From: Plumapathes pennacea
Lineage: Eukaryota; Cnidaria; Anthozoa; Antipatharia; Myriopathidae
Length of the DNA stretch: 64,000 bases
Reading direction: 5' to 3'
Assembly: GCA_964036295.1 (NCBI GenBank)
Contig: OZ038467.1
Coordinates: forward strand, 13,465,170 to 13,529,169
This document shows, piece by piece, positions 34,721 to 47,519 of this stretch; position 1 is the first letter of the stretch, and each line of letters opens with the position of its first letter. A program made the translations under genes and the position numbers. The notes below the pieces were generated by a model. That model saw only the letters and a program-made list of their open reading frames with translations, searched no databases and was not told where the DNA came from.

Positions 34721-37700
34721 CTAGTGAAGAATGATGGTTGTCGTTGAACCCGTGGATGGTGATCTACTTGCCCACGCGGCCGCTATTTGTTCCAGTGCAG
34801 TTCCTTTCCAGAAACTGAAGTGCTGACGATTTCTGGTAATTTTCTTGTGCACTAAAATTTCCAAAGTCAGAATAAAGAAACAGCCGACACAGATTAAAAA
34901 GGTGTTGAACAGAAATCCCCCGAACTCGTCCAAACCCATATTAAATGCATGCGCTGAATGGTTGCCTCGCAACTCGCACCCGATTTTCATCCATCTCTTG
35001 AACACCCTGTCGATCCCGTCCCGAGAGTTCAACTTGTGAATGGCTCTCGAGAACTCGCTCGTCCACGTGGAGTTCTTTGGCAGCGCGAAAGCGAGGCCTG
35101 CCAGATCAAACCGGTTTCCATCCAGTTTTAACCCACAGCTTCCATGCTCCAAGGCTTCGCCCGACAGAGAGGCATCGCTATCGCTAATGAATACTGTCAG
35201 CTCTCTAAAGAAGGAAAAACTTGCATGAGAATCGCTCCGACATGCAGCGACGTTAAAACCGACAAAATCAGGGACGGGTCTGTGTCCGTCCTAGACTGCA
35301 AGTCCCCCCCCCCCCCCCCCCCTTTCCCCTCCAATATCGTATTGCGAAAGCCCAGTCGCTAGCGCAGAAGAGTATGGCGCGCGGAAAATGAGGCGATACA
35401 GAGGGAGAGGCAAAGAAGTCTCGCCTCATTTTCCGCGCGCCATACTTTTCTGCGCTAGCGACTGAGCTCTGGCAATACGATTTTGGAGGGAAAAGGATAG
35501 CTTCAATAAAACGGGAGCTTCTCGTGGGTCTGCTGTCAGGAGGCTAGGAAAAGGAAATGTCCTTCCGTCCAACAGAGAGATAGTTACATAAAGTGTTGGA
35601 GAGACGGGGATAGACAGAAAAAGACAGAAACAGGCACAGAGACAGCATGAATCCATTGTTACAATTTTCCTGCAACTTACAAAGCGACGCTGACGACAGT
35701 ATTAAAAGCACTGTAAGGAGTGCTGTGGGGTCTTAGACGCTCATCAGCTTTCTTGGAACTTGCACGCAACGTTTGTTCTCCTTTCCCTGCAACTTGTCTC
35801 GCAATTTTTGTTGCGGGACAAGATGCAAGGAGGAGGTTACACGCGCAATTTCTTCTGCAACTTGTCTCGCAATGGCGACGCGTTGGAAGTTGCATGAAAA
35901 GTTGTCTCGCGTAACAGAGCCTTCAGATAGATATTGTATGTTCTCACCCAGACTGGACTTTCTTTATTCCTTCTGAATAGCTACCAACGTTCTTCATGTT
36001 GTTGTAGATTCTCTGCAGGTTGGAGTTGTTGCTCCGTTTAAAGAAGCCTTCAACACTTGAATCCCTAACCGTGCCGAACGTAAAGCCTTCTGGAGGACTG
36101 GTAAACTAATAACAAATATTAACATCAGGACTCGGTTACTCAAAGCTCGATTAAGCTAATCTAGGATTAGAAGTCCTTTCCCTCGACCTCTTGGCCATCA
36201 ATTTGCAGAGTTTTGGCCAAGGGTTGGGCGGAAAGTTTTTTCTGGCTCAAAGCATATCTGGAAAGTAGTGCTGAGAGTGAACCCCCCCCCCTCCTCCTTT
36301 TTTTTTGGGAGGGGGGGGGGGAGCTTACTTTAGACCAAATCCAGGATTAGGGCAATCGTTCTTTGAACAGCTGGGTCCGGATCTGCAACTTTCCCGCCAT
36401 CTCCGCACCCGAAGTTCTAACGTGGACATGGGGACCAAGTTGCTAAGTTTGTGTAGTTAGTAAGAAAATCTTACCTTGCGAATAGAGGCGATGCATACTT
36501 AGATTAATCGTCGCACCCACGTTTTACTTTTCTTTTTAGCACCCATGTCGTTTATACATTACCTAAAGTATGGTTTTCACGAGCGACGCAAACGCAAGCA
36601 CAATCACTAGGATCAAATATTTTGATCCTTTGTTTGCGCTTGTGTCGAGCCCGTTTTCATTGTGAAATAAGGACCTTGTGCTTGCGCTCATGCTTCCTTG
36701 CGTCGTTCGTGCAAACCAGGCTTTACCGCGTAAAATAAATGGCGCGAATCTATTAAAACGTAGCGTTTGCTAGAGCGTAAACCTTATCTTGCTAGCCTCG
36801 TTAAACTAAGCCCCTCGGTTTTAGGCGCGCTTTCACGAAAGGAAAGCATGGCACTGCTCAGACAAAAAAACTGGAACGGCTCGGATAATATATCTTTCGT
36901 GTCAACGATACTTATTGGGACGTTGTCCGTGCCACATGTATCCAGAACCATAGACGCGCTTGTAGTACCCGGATAAATACAGGGTGCCGTACCTCCTTTG
37001 ACCGAGCCGTGCCTATTTCTGAACAGTGAAAACGCGCGCTTTTATGATATTTTCTGAGCGAAAATCGATCGCAACTGCAATAGCTTTTCTCACCTTGACA
37101 TCCGCCACACCTGACACAATTGAATTCTCCTCCAGTACGATAAGCGAGACGAGTAAGTTGGCTGTGTAGGAACTGACCAACACTAATGCCCCACAGTTCG
37201 CTATCACCATCACCACCGGCACCGCAAACGTCTTGGCCGAGATTTTAGTCAAAGACACGTGAAAAATATTGCCGAACACGTAAGCAGCGAACTCAAAGGG
37301 CAACAGATAACTGCTCTTGACTTTCCTATAGTGCGTGAACTTTTCCATCAACCAAACGGTCAACGACACCGCGAAAAACGTCGCCACACAAGCGAACCAG
37401 AGCTGCATACTGAACGGCTTCATCAAACGCATATCTCCAATGGACTCAGCAAAAGTGTAGTACTTCCTCTTGTTCGATTTGACGAGAAATGTCAGCGCGG
37501 CTTCTCGGAAAGGTATCGTGAAGTCGACGAACTTCGTGCGCTCTTCGGTGATTGTTATCAGTCCGATTGCCAAGTCGGCTTCGCGTCTAGTTAAGTCGCC
37601 GATCATTCCGTTCATCTTTCGCTCATCGGGACCGTACGAGCCGTACTTGCCGTCCTTGACAAGAAACAAGGTAAACGTGAAGCCAGACAGTCGTTGCATC

Positions 37701-40654
37701 TTCAACAAAATGTCAATCCCAGCTCCGTAACAACACAGCAGAGAATGCGGCTTCTCGTCGTGGATCAGAAGCGTGGAATTCACGAACTTAGTGCACAAGA
37801 CGCTAGTGTCCGGACAGGTCGCGCCTGTCTTACCGCTGTACACTGGAGGACGGACCATCGTGAACGCCTCGTGCTCGATCGTAACGATTCTTAAGTGGCG
37901 CGGCTGCGGCAAGTCACGTGGTAGGAAGGTCTCAAAAAGCCGGGGGCTCGCGCGTGGGTCCCATCTGGTGGTGGTGCTACCAACCCTGCGCCAGTGTGTG
38001 CGCTTGCCGAGGGGCGTCATAACTTTTGAAATGATGAACTTGTAGGTGGTTCGCTCCCCGTGGGTGTTGAACTCGATTGGACCCGTCTTGCCGTCGTGTG
38101 AGCCGCTCAGAATTTCTCTGCAGCAACAAAATGTACAGCACAGAAGAGCTTAGTCATTGGTCAGATGAATGGCTCGCGGATTTTGGCGTACGGGATTCCC
38201 TGTCGTTTGGGAGTTGAACTGACCGCATAGTTTGTAACACGAAAACGAGGTGGGGCGCATTATGTGAAAAAAAAAAAAAAAAAACAGTTTCGTGATTTAC
38301 AGCTGATAAAAATGACAGCAATTTAGTAAAACGACGATCATGCACAAGTAATGTTGCACACAAAGGACGCGTTTCGCCCAATTGCCCGAACCTTGGCATT
38401 TGCCCTGAACATATGCAGTTTACATACACTTCTTCCACATACCTGTACAGATGACGCTTAAAGGAGACAAAGGGTTCTATCTGAGGACACTTCAAACACA
38501 TGGAGGACTTGATATTCAAAGTCGTGGCTAACGCGTCCTCGATCACTTGAACTGAATCGCGCAAAAGATGTTCCATCAGTAAATGCTCATTCTCGGAATG
38601 TCGATCATAGGTTCCTCCAGGCAACTGCAGCTTCGAAATACCGATGGAACCATCTGGAAACTCGTCAGCGTCGTTGTGTTTTGCTTGATCTGAAAAAATC
38701 CACACAAAATCGTCCGCGAGACGTTTCAAGTTCAACTGCTGAGCGACGAATAGAATCGTTTTGCTTTCTTCTGGCGGGCAGTGAACCACAATGACTTTGA
38801 CGCCACTCGCCGAAATCGCTGCCAGAGTAGCATAGACCTCACGATATTCTTGAATGACGAAACAACGAGGCTCAGCATTGGTACTCACGTAACGAAACAT
38901 TTGCCTCCAAAGCGCGTCGCCCTTGGCATCGTTTGTTGTGATACAGGCGAATCTACTTTGCTCATATTCGAGTAAGAGATCTTTGATGACCCTTGCTTGC
39001 AAGGCTTCTGGGGGTCGTATTGATACATACATGCTTTTCTGGTGGTGGCAGCAGATAGAGAAAATAAGGTGTTGTTAAACCTTCATCTTAGTCAAAAACC
39101 CTTTAATTGGGGACTTTCTTATCCATTATCAAAAATATATATACATAGTGGCGCGCGGGATTTTAAGTGGACTCGTATTGACCAACAGCAATCATTTGCA
39201 AGCGCTTCTGACGTTTTTTTCTCTATTTTGATGGTCCTCAAAAATTGCAAGGTACTTTACTTTCCCTTGTTTGAGGATTTGACATGAAGCTGCAGTAATT
39301 TGCGTAAGCATGTTTGTTATCGATTCTTCGTGATGCATATGAGTGAGAAGTGAACCAGTTTTGGACCTTTCAAACACGTTCCCGTATTTGGTAAACAAAA
39401 ACATTGGATCTCTACGATGCGAGCCCACTCAAATACTGTGTAACTTTAATTTGTTTAAGTCGCGAAACCGCTCTTCCTGTTGTGCAAGTTTGCTTGTCTC
39501 AACAGAAAACCAAATAGTGGTCCGCCTCAAAAACATCTGTCCTGCAAACTCTATTTACATATTGAGAGCCTTTTTGTAAAGGGAAGTTTGGACAACAAGG
39601 GAAAGACTAAATTATTTAGGCTCTTTTTTTAGGAGACGACAATGCTTTTTCTTGTTTGTCAGTGTTCCGTTTACGAAATGTTTTTAACCGAGGCTAGTCG
39701 TTTTTCCAACAATTCAGTCGTATAAGGCTGTTATCATGCGGTGAAAAAGAAAACCTGCCTTTTTGAGTAAACACAGCTTAGCATATACATATTCCTTGAA
39801 TGTTCAATAGAAACACCGGGAGAAAGAGCAGAATAAAGCCTTTTAAAGTTGGGTAAATAAAGAGAGGATGCACCACAAGCCTATACTGAAGAGACAATGA
39901 TAAGGAGAGGTTGATATTCTGCTGGTTCTAGTGATATATAATTAGACGGTGTCTATAAACAGATATGTTACTGTGCGACGGTTTGAAGCGCGGAAATGCT
40001 TGATCTAAAATCATAATTTTCACCATATCTTTAACAATAAAAGCAGCTGACATAAACACACCACAGCCATGAAAAATAGCCTTGCGCAACTTATTTTGCA
40101 ATATGTGAGGTTATAATTTGAATAAAAACGACGAAACGTTGTTTAGTTAATAGCTGTTACCCATCCTCCCTAAATCAATATTATGGTGTATAGTTGAACT
40201 AAGTTACGAAGGATAAATATAAAAAGTCCCTTACTTCCAGTGCTGTGTTCCATTGGTGAACCTCAGTGTCAATCCCGATGACAGGAATTGATGCGTCACT
40301 CAGCAGAACCAGCAGAAGTTGATTCTGCGATGAAGGAAGAAAGCTGATAACTGCGGTGACATTCAAATCAATTAGATTTTGAATCCCTGACCACAGTTCG
40401 AATAAAGATTGATTTCCGCTTTGCTCCCAGATCAGCATGACTGCCTTGAGTTGAGCTGGAATAACATTGCTAACATTGAGAAGTGTTTCAAAAATTCTCT
40501 GAAGCTCGGAGGACTGATTCTTGGGCGGCAAAACTAGGCATATTCTTACTGTTGGCGTCGAGTCTTTAGTTGTATCCACTCTTTGCAGTACGAGGAAACA
40601 AAGAGTCAACTTCAAGCAAGCTTGCAAAGGAAACGACGATCTTGTGGGCGACAT
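34721..40654 (-). CDS. Ionotropic glutamate receptor, NMDA-receptor-like, 5 exons
   Basis: A ligand-gated cation channel of the plasma membrane. Exons in transcript order: 40654-40235, 39038-38443, 38117-37094, 36105-35948, 35204-34721; 893 residues, all phases consistent. It has a signal peptide (ACLKLTLCFLVLQ), an amino-terminal domain in exons 1-2, and S1 with TITEERTKFVDFTIPFRE, whose Arg should bind the ligand carboxylate. M1 is MQLWFACVATFFAVSLTVW; the pore loop and M3 end SSYTANLLVSL. S2 carries FTFGTVRDSSVEGFFKRS, SGELTVFISDSD and the paired Cys of HGSCGLKL and MKIGCE. M4 is FNTFLICVGCFFILTLEIL and the tail is short. The FGTVRxSS block and disulphide resemble GluN1/GluN3, so an NMDA-type, perhaps glycine-binding, receptor is likely. 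The pore loop departs from the family: Ser aligns with the Q/R/N site, and Leu-Val replaces Ala-Ala after SYTANL. Confidence 0.88.
35321..35496. mobile_element. Foldback element with ~75-bp arms
   Basis: Left arm: ccctccaatatcgtattgcg, then cagtcgctagcgcagaagag and tatggcgcgcggaaaatgag. The right arm is the near-exact complement ending gcaatacgattttggaggga. The loop is about 25 bp. It lies in the receptor intron before the last exon and is preceded by a C run at 35304-35322. Confidence 0.88.
36570..36722. mobile_element. Small MITE-like element
   Basis: Ends tggttttcacgagcgacgca and tgcgtcgttcgtgcaaacca are inverted repeats, with internal tgcgcttgtg and gcaagcaca words. About 150 bp, non-coding, in a receptor intron. 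Confidence 0.7.
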
Positions 40655-41693
40655 CTCTCCAATTCTTCCCGGTTTAGTTTGTCTAAAACAATATTCCTTC
40701 CCGGAGAGGCGAATTTGAACCAAGTGCAAGAGGGCGTGGTTTAGAAGTTGGTTTCTTGACGATTTGTATAATTACGAGCATGTGATGATCTAAACAAACC
40801 GGCTACATGTGTGTAGTTGTCTCCTTCGATTTTCTTCGATTCACTGCCGGGATTTTTGCTGTACTAATGCTCGAATTGTTCGATTTTTCCAGGTTCAGTG
40901 CTGATGAGAGAGCGAACGCACGGACAGTGGTGACGAAGTAACGCGTGGAATCGTTAACTGGACGCGACTGCTGGCAGGTGTGGCAACAAAGCTTTGTCTA
41001 CCCAGTGGTAATAATCAGTCAGTTGAAAACACATGGACAGCCTCACCGCCCATTAATTTTATTGAAACGTCTCTCGCTGACTGATTTCCGTTCCATAGTT
41101 TTTTCAATAGCAATTGAAATTATCATAAGATATACAATCTATTTCAAGTCAGAAAAGCCACACAAAGGTTTTAACTATTAATTAGTCAAGAAAAATTGCG
41201 TCTTGATTTTCGAATCCAGGGTTATTTTACTAATTTATTTTTTAGGTTCTTTTTTCGAGAATGTAATCAGGATTTTTCTTTTTTGCCGCAAGCCAGACGT
41301 ATACTGGAAAATATTCATAATTAAAGACCGGTAAACTGCGAGACAGGCAGACTTCATTCGACGGCCTGAGCAATAATTATTTCTGAAGAGTGTTTAATTT
41401 ATAAGGTTAAAATTAGAATATACAGTAGCCGGATCTCCTGTCTGAGAAACTTCACGTACACTACAGAAAAGGCTTCTAGCTGAGGTATGGAATTTGGAAA
41501 CTCTACTTGCTAGTGAACTCTTTAATTGTGCATTTTACTTTCGATAGAGGCACTAATTGTCCATTTTGATGACGTCACCTTACCGCTTTTACACGTAGCC
41601 GGAGGGGGAGTAGGCTGGGGAGATACTGGCGTCAAGCGAGGCTACCAAGGCTTTGTCCAAAATAATCAGAACACAAACGACAGTTTTCTGATT
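40655..41693. other. Divergent promoter region, glutamate receptor (-) / VPS37 (+)
   Basis: About 1 kb between two start codons on opposite strands. No domain-bearing frame; it should hold both promoters and first-exon leaders. No distinct element recognised. Confidence 0.45.
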
Positions 41694-43979
41694 ATGGCGA
41701 ATTTCTACGCATCGACGCATACAGATGTGGATATATCGAATGAATTGAATCCCGAAAGAGCGTTTGAAGAAATGTCTAGCTTACTTCAGCACGTGGACAA
41801 AGGCGAGCTTCAAGAACTGATGGATAACGAAGTGCGACTCAACGAAATTGTCGGAGATCTAGAAGAGGTGAGAACGTTCATAGACAAATGTACAGTTCTC
41901 TTCATTTGTGTGTAAGTTTGGGATATTTTCCAATAGGTTGCTCAGTTTGAGTGATCTGCCGTAAACACACACGTGTATTATATCTGTTTGTGGTGCCGAT
42001 TGTTGCAATTTATCAAAGAGGAATTGTTTTATGCTGATCGATTCGCTGAGCTGTTTACAGTAAGTGAAATTTGTCATTGCAAAAGGCACTTAACTAACCA
42101 CTTTATTATTTAGGTCAAGAAGATTCAAGTTTTGCGGGAAATGATGATGGCAAAAAACAGAAGTCTTGCCGAACACAATCTAAACCTCGAACCAAAGCTC
42201 GAGAACGGGAAAAAAGAGTTAATTGAGTCACACAAGAAAAAAGCAGCTATCCAAAAAGTGTTTGAAGTTAATAAAGGCAAACTAGGTAAGGTTGAGCATA
42301 GTACAAAGTTGATAAATTCCAGGATATAATAACGCAGCTGGAATTAATCAATGCTTAGAAAGCATTACACTGTTGACTCTCTCTTAGGGAGACATCCTCG
42401 GGACTAGCATTTAGTGTCCGCCTTAGGGAGAGTTCAGTTACAGATAAACAAGGAAATCGGCAAGGACCAAATCTGCATGCTGTCCGCCTTAGAGAGGTGT
42501 CTGCTTTAGAGAGGTGTCCACTTAGACAGAGTTGACTGATACATGTACCAACTTTATGGCAACAATAGTGATTTGTGCATGCTATGAACAGTATGTTTAG
42601 TTATATATAGTACGACATGTATATGGGGAACATTATGTTCAGTTAATAGATGTACAGTACGACATATACCTTATATACAGTATGACATGTTTGGAACATT
42701 GAAAGTTGGAATCACCACCCTTTATTGCATGTCCAATGTCCACCAAATCTCTGTAGGTTTTTGAGTCTTATTGTCTTAACGTTTAATGTTCTACAGAGTC
42801 ACACTCCAGCAGTTACTCTGCAGACACAACTCTAGCTCTGCTACAGGCTGCCACAGCTCAAGCTGAGGATGAAGCAGAGGTATGGTAACTATATAATGCT
42901 AAGTTTAGAGTCGGTATGCTCACTAAAAGGAGGGGGAAGTTGGGGAACACTTTCTCACTAAAAAATAATTCTGTGCATAAGCATGTTTTTGGCTTCATAT
43001 GACCAAAGAAAGAGTGAAGAAACAATACAAAATGGAAAATACTGCTTCTTGTTTTCATGTAAGTGGCACTTTAATCTGTTTCCTTCGTTCCTTGGGTGTC
43101 AGGGTCCGATTTTCAAAGCTAAAAATCTTTGACCAACAAACCACAGAGTTTTGATCAAAGATTAACTAAAGAATGTGCTCCAGCTAAAAAAAGCAAGTAG
43201 TCTCCAAAAGGTTCCAATTTTTGGCTTTAAGTAACTACAAATTTTAGACCTAGGGTGCATTCAATTGACCAATTCCAAAATAGGAATAGCTAGAGTTATC
43301 CAAAGTTTTGCTTGTTGTGGGGGAAATTTTTTTAGGATTGTGAAAACCTTCACCTTGACATTTAGAACAGCTCCCAGTACATCTCGACATAATTCAGCTC
43401 CAAAGCAAAATATTTTAATTATTATTATTGTATTATTGCTATTCCTATTCTGGAATAGAACCAATTGAGCATGCCCCTAAATTACCTAGGATTTTAGCCT
43501 AAGCGTGCTTTGAACAACCTGGTGCAGAATGATTTAGATCATTGAGGATTATAGAAATCTATGGAAGCCACAATATTGAACATCTCTTTCACTTCTATGT
43601 TATGTATAAAATTAGTGAATGAAATTCACATGACATAATTTATTTTGATTATAAATGAATGATTGATTGAATGAATGAATGAATGAATGAATGGATGATG
43701 TGTCCTTGAGTGCCACTACTAGAGGCTACAAATTTACACAGCTCTATTCATTGCCATTTGTTTGTAATGTAATATATGGACTCATGGTTAAAAGTCTTCT
43801 ATTTTATGTTCTTTCAGCAAACAGTTGACACATTTCTTGAAGGTGGACTAAATGCTGAGGAGTTTATCCAAAAGTTTCTGACAGAAAAGACTTTGCACCA
43901 CATGCGACGCATTAAAACTGAAAAGTTGTCTGGGCTCATCAGACAAAGGGTTCCTCAGTCATACTCCTATGGCTTCTGA
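41694..43979 (+). CDS. VPS37 family ESCRT-I subunit, 4 exons
   Basis: Vps37 is a subunit of ESCRT-I, with Tsg101, Vps28 and Mvb12/UBAP1, which sorts ubiquitinated cargo into multivesicular endosomes and acts in cytokinesis and virus budding. Exons: 41694-41867, 42114-42285, 42797-42879, 43818-43979; 196 residues. The Mod(r) coiled-coil domain covers most of the protein: LQHVDKGELQELMDNEVRLN, MMAKNRSLAEHNLNLEPKL, SSSYSADTTLALLQAATAQA, FLEGGLNAEEFIQKFLTEK and HMRRIKTEKLSGLI. These line up with the vertebrate VPS37B/C/D group, but the long Pro-rich tail of those paralogues is missing. The start was chosen as the in-frame ATG preceding the domain. The gene is convergent with DNAJC30 and is part of a conserved block with it and BUD23. 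Confidence 0.92.
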
Positions 43980-45144
43980 TGTCTAGATCGGTTGTTTAGT
44001 GGTGAGAACATTAGTGCTTCTTGAGTTTTATATGCAAGTCATGGCTTTCTATGTTTTGTGTTTAGGTATAATTATTTCAAATGTTTAGAACAAATTTGTC
44101 CAAATTACTGGTAGGTACAAATTTAGTCGTCTGTTATCATCAACAAAATAATATAATTTGGTAGCTTTAGACATGGTGGACGTGGCTTTCACTGAATTGT
44201 ATTTCAGTTGTAAAAACATTCATTAAAGAGAAGTTGCAGGCTCCTGCTGTATTTAGATGTAAAGTTGCAACCTATTGCAGCGCTCGACATTAACGGTTGC
44301 CCGCTTGCCCGGGGCAACCAAAACTTTTGGTCGGGTAGGTAAATTCTGGGCCGGGCAACTAGAAATTATGAAACTTTCTATTGCTTGAAGTCAATCTACA
44401 GTCTGAAGGACAACCAACCTAAAACCTTAATGTCGAGCACTGTATTGGCAGTGTTATTTGATAGCTGAATATGATACGGAATAGATGTATCCAAATGTAC
44501 ATACAAATGTGTGTTCCATAGTTAATAAATTCATTTATAGATGCAGTTAGTGTCAAAGTAATTTACTATGGCTTAACCCTTTCACTCCCAAGAGTGATCC
44601 ACTTCAATTTTCTCCTTCAGTTTCTCACCAGAAAATATATATCATGCAGTAAGGAGAACTTTGCTTAAATATTACAGCAGATTGAACTATCAATTCTCAC
44701 TACATCATTCATACATTTTTCTCTTAAAAGGTTGGGAGAATCTGCATTTTGATCTTAGATATGAACGGGTTAACAGTATACTGTAACATAAAGAAATAAA
44801 GATAAAGATGTTTTATGCATGAAAAGACTGTTTTATGGTACCTGACATGTTTGTGCAATAGATTCTGAATAAGTGATTTATTTGAAAATACCTGTACAAT
44901 GTGTATTTGATTTTCCTTACATACAGTATGTATACAGTGGGAGAGTTTAAAATTCATACTTTTGACAAAATAGTAATGTACTTTCTTTAAAGGAGAGGTT
45001 TTACACAGGGCAAAAAGAACAAAAAGCAGAAGAGATGCCTGACTTCTGCCCATAACCTTCCCCACTGTCTCAACTCCTTTAATATTACATACTCAGATTA
45101 CATGGAGAACTAAAATTCCCTCCAGGACTTTCACTCCCATTCAG
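43980..45144. other. Convergent spacer VPS37 / DNAJC30
   Basis: Contains a 163-bp hAT-like element (44279-44441), an AATAAA at about 44524 for VPS37, and a ~200-bp dispersed element (44573-44773). No gene seen. Confidence 0.55.
44279..44441. mobile_element. 163-bp hAT-like MITE, copy 1
   Basis: Starts agcgctcgacattaa and ends ttaatgtcgagcact: 15-bp inverted ends with one mismatch. Two other copies of the same length lie at 60058-60220 and 60648-60810. The flanks here (cctattgc / gtattggc) are only a decayed match for an 8-bp target duplication. Confidence 0.8.
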
Positions 45145-45840
45145 TTATTTCTTCTCTCGACTGGTATTCTTCACTCTCCTCTCCAACACAAGGACTACAA
45201 CAACAGTCAGACAAAACACACTCAGAATGACCCATCTCTGAGATCCAACTTGAAGTTTCTGAGAATTCCTCTCGCGTTCCTCATCAGCTCTTTCTCTCAT
45301 TGATCTCTGCTTCCTTTTCAAAGCTTCGAAGTAATGTTGTTTTGTCCATTCATCAAAGTCATAAATGCTTCCCGAAGGTTTTGGAGGAGCAGGATCAAGA
45401 CTAATTTCACCACTAACAATCAGCCCTCTATCATACTGCTTCCTGAGGTCATGGTTTCCAAGAATTGAGTAGGCTTCCGTAATTTCTTGGAACGTATCAT
45501 GTGCTTTCTCGCTCCCCTTGTGTTTGTCTGGATGGTGTTTCATAGACTGTTTGTAATAGGCGTCCTTGATTTGCGATTGGGTTGCTTTCGATGACACTGC
45601 CAGGATTTTGTAGTAGTTCTTTCTGTTCGTTTTTGTAGCTGTGCTGTAGCTGCGAGCCTTCATCGACTGCAATAAAATGCTGGCGTTATCAGGAGCTCCT
45701 GGACCAAAACGTCGACAAGCACCCAGATCAACAAAATATGAAAAAGGTTGTCTTCTTGATGCCACTGATGCTTGCTCACTACGTCTGGCACATGCTAATG
45801 CGGTTTGCGTATAGGACATCGTAAATCTCCGCATTTTCAT
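45145..45840 (-). CDS. DNAJC30: DNAJC30-like mitochondrial J-domain protein, intronless
   Basis: DNAJC30 is a mitochondrial inner-membrane J protein linked to ATP synthase and complex I maintenance. This single exon encodes 231 residues, close to the human length. Residues 1-70 are Arg/Ser-rich without acidic runs, as expected of a mitochondrial presequence. The J domain (about 74-140) has YYKILAVSSKATQSQIKDAY, the HPD catalytic motif (SMKHHPDKHKG), FQEITEAYSILG and LRKQYDRGL. Downstream, SIYDFDEWTKQHYFEALKRK matches the conserved DNAJC30 middle, and WVILSVFCLTVVVVLVLE is a C-terminal membrane segment. The start is the first of several nearby Met; a start at the second or third (MRR or MSY) is possible. 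Head-to-head with BUD23. Confidence 0.9.
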   Translation of the reverse strand: MKMRRFTMSYTQTALACARRSEQASVASRRQPFSYFVDLGACRRFGPGAPDNASILLQSMKARSYSTATKTNRKNYYKILAVSSKATQSQIKDAYYKQSMKHHPDKHKGSEKAHDTFQEITEAYSILGNHDLRKQYDRGLIVSGEISLDPAPPKPSGSIYDFDEWTKQHYFEALKRKQRSMRERADEERERNSQKLQVGSQRWVILSVFCLTVVVVLVLERRVKNTSREKK

Positions 45841-47519
45841 ACGAGATTTACATGAACATGAACATGAACATGAACACTCCTGTTGCAGAACTCTTCTGGG
45901 TACGAGATTGACACTTCATTTAAGACAAAATATAAGGGCTTTAGCCCGCGCAAGCTTTTTTGAGGGTGATCGCAGACCGCAAACTTTCTTTCCAAGATGG
46001 GAAGCGAATTCCCACGTTAGGATGGTTACCCCCCCCCCCCCCCCCCCCCGCAGTCTGATTATATTATGTCAGTGGTCGCCCCACTGTATTAATAACTAAC
46101 CAAACGTGAAGCAGCGGTAATTTTCGCGCGTTGTTATGGTTTCTTTCTAGTTGCCGTTTTCTGTGTTCGTGTTAGGTAGCATCGCTCCAAAATGTAGATA
46201 AAAAAGGATGATTTGTGAATGACTCGTTACCAGCTTCCCGCAGAGGTTCACCTCAGTCCCCTCGGGGAAATGGGGACCAGCAACATTAAGCAACATGTTC
46301 TCGAGGCAAACTTTAACGAATACAATGAAATACTATCTGACAATGGCATTCACTGATATAGAGAAAATTAATCCCATTCCGTGCGTAACCTGGTAACTAC
46401 CCTCCAGCAAAGAAAATGGCGTCTACAACGGGAAGCGAATTGCGTAAGGATGGTTACCCCCTCCCGCAGTCTGATTATATTATGTCACACTGGTCAATTT
46501 GCAACGATGCGATGTTGCGCTAAAAATCGTTGAGGTGTAACACCCCATTGCGAACGATTTTTCGCGATGTTTGCAGTGCTGCAACGCGTTGCAAGTTTTT
46601 GAAAGCGATTCAAAAACTTGCAACGCCGTTGCGTGGATTTGGAGCAAATCGGCGTTGAAAATAGCTTTAGGCGAAGCACTAACATCCAAGTGAACCATTC
46701 CCGGCGATAATTCAGTTGTTGCGACTAACTCGAGCCTTGTAAAAAATGAAATCAAGTTTCTACAGCAAAACCCGCGCGATGTCCGCATCGAAAGAGATTT
46801 AAGGCTACTGCTTTTTAGGGACCACGTCGAACTGTTCATATGGGACGGTTTAGCAAGCTAGCCGTTAAAGGCTCTACCCCCCAAAACCTCTTCTCGGGGG
46901 GAGGGGGAGGGGGTGAAAACCTTCATAGTTTTGAGTCCGAGTGTTCTCAAAACCCTTGCCCTACTTCAAACTAAAACTGTACGATTTTTCGACCCTATTT
47001 AAAAATATATATTTGAGATTTTTTGACCCATTTTCAGACTGTATACCAAAAAAAGTTTTACCCTATTTCTGCAACCAAATACCAAAATATGCAAAATCTA
47101 CTATTTCAGACCAAAAAGGCAAATTGATCCCCTTTTGCAGCCTCAAAAATGTTAAAAAACGATACTACCTTTGAGGCGGCGCACTGAGTATTGATGGGAC
47201 CCTCCCCTCCCACCTCCGGGATATTTTTCTCTGATTCACGTTGATTTTACACGATTTTTCACTAAATTTACACGAAGCGTCAATTTTCTATAAAAGAGTA
47301 TTGTATGAACGTTTCAAATAAAACGCTTTAGGAACTTAGATATTTTATACTTTACGTCTTTCTTCGTACACGCTATTTCACTCCGATGTGACGTTTATTT
47401 TATATCACTGCACTTCTGTCAGTCAGTTATTACTGTTGAGGGGCGACCGCTGACATAATATAATCAGACTGCGGGAGGGGGTAACCATCCTTACGTGGGA
47501 ATTCGCTTCCCCTTCCAAG
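45841..47519. promoter_or_regulatory. Bidirectional promoter region, DNAJC30 (-) / BUD23 (+), with repeats
   Basis: 1.7 kb between divergent starts. It contains three copies, one inverted, of a segment marked ggaagcgaatt, aggatggttaccccc and gcagtctgattatattatgt: 45986-46082, about 46418-46495, and inverted 47442-47514 directly against the BUD23 start. It also holds a C run (46029-46049), a copy of the 23070 repeat (46490-46665) and the 'ccctatttcagacc' family (46870-47215). Confidence 0.6.
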
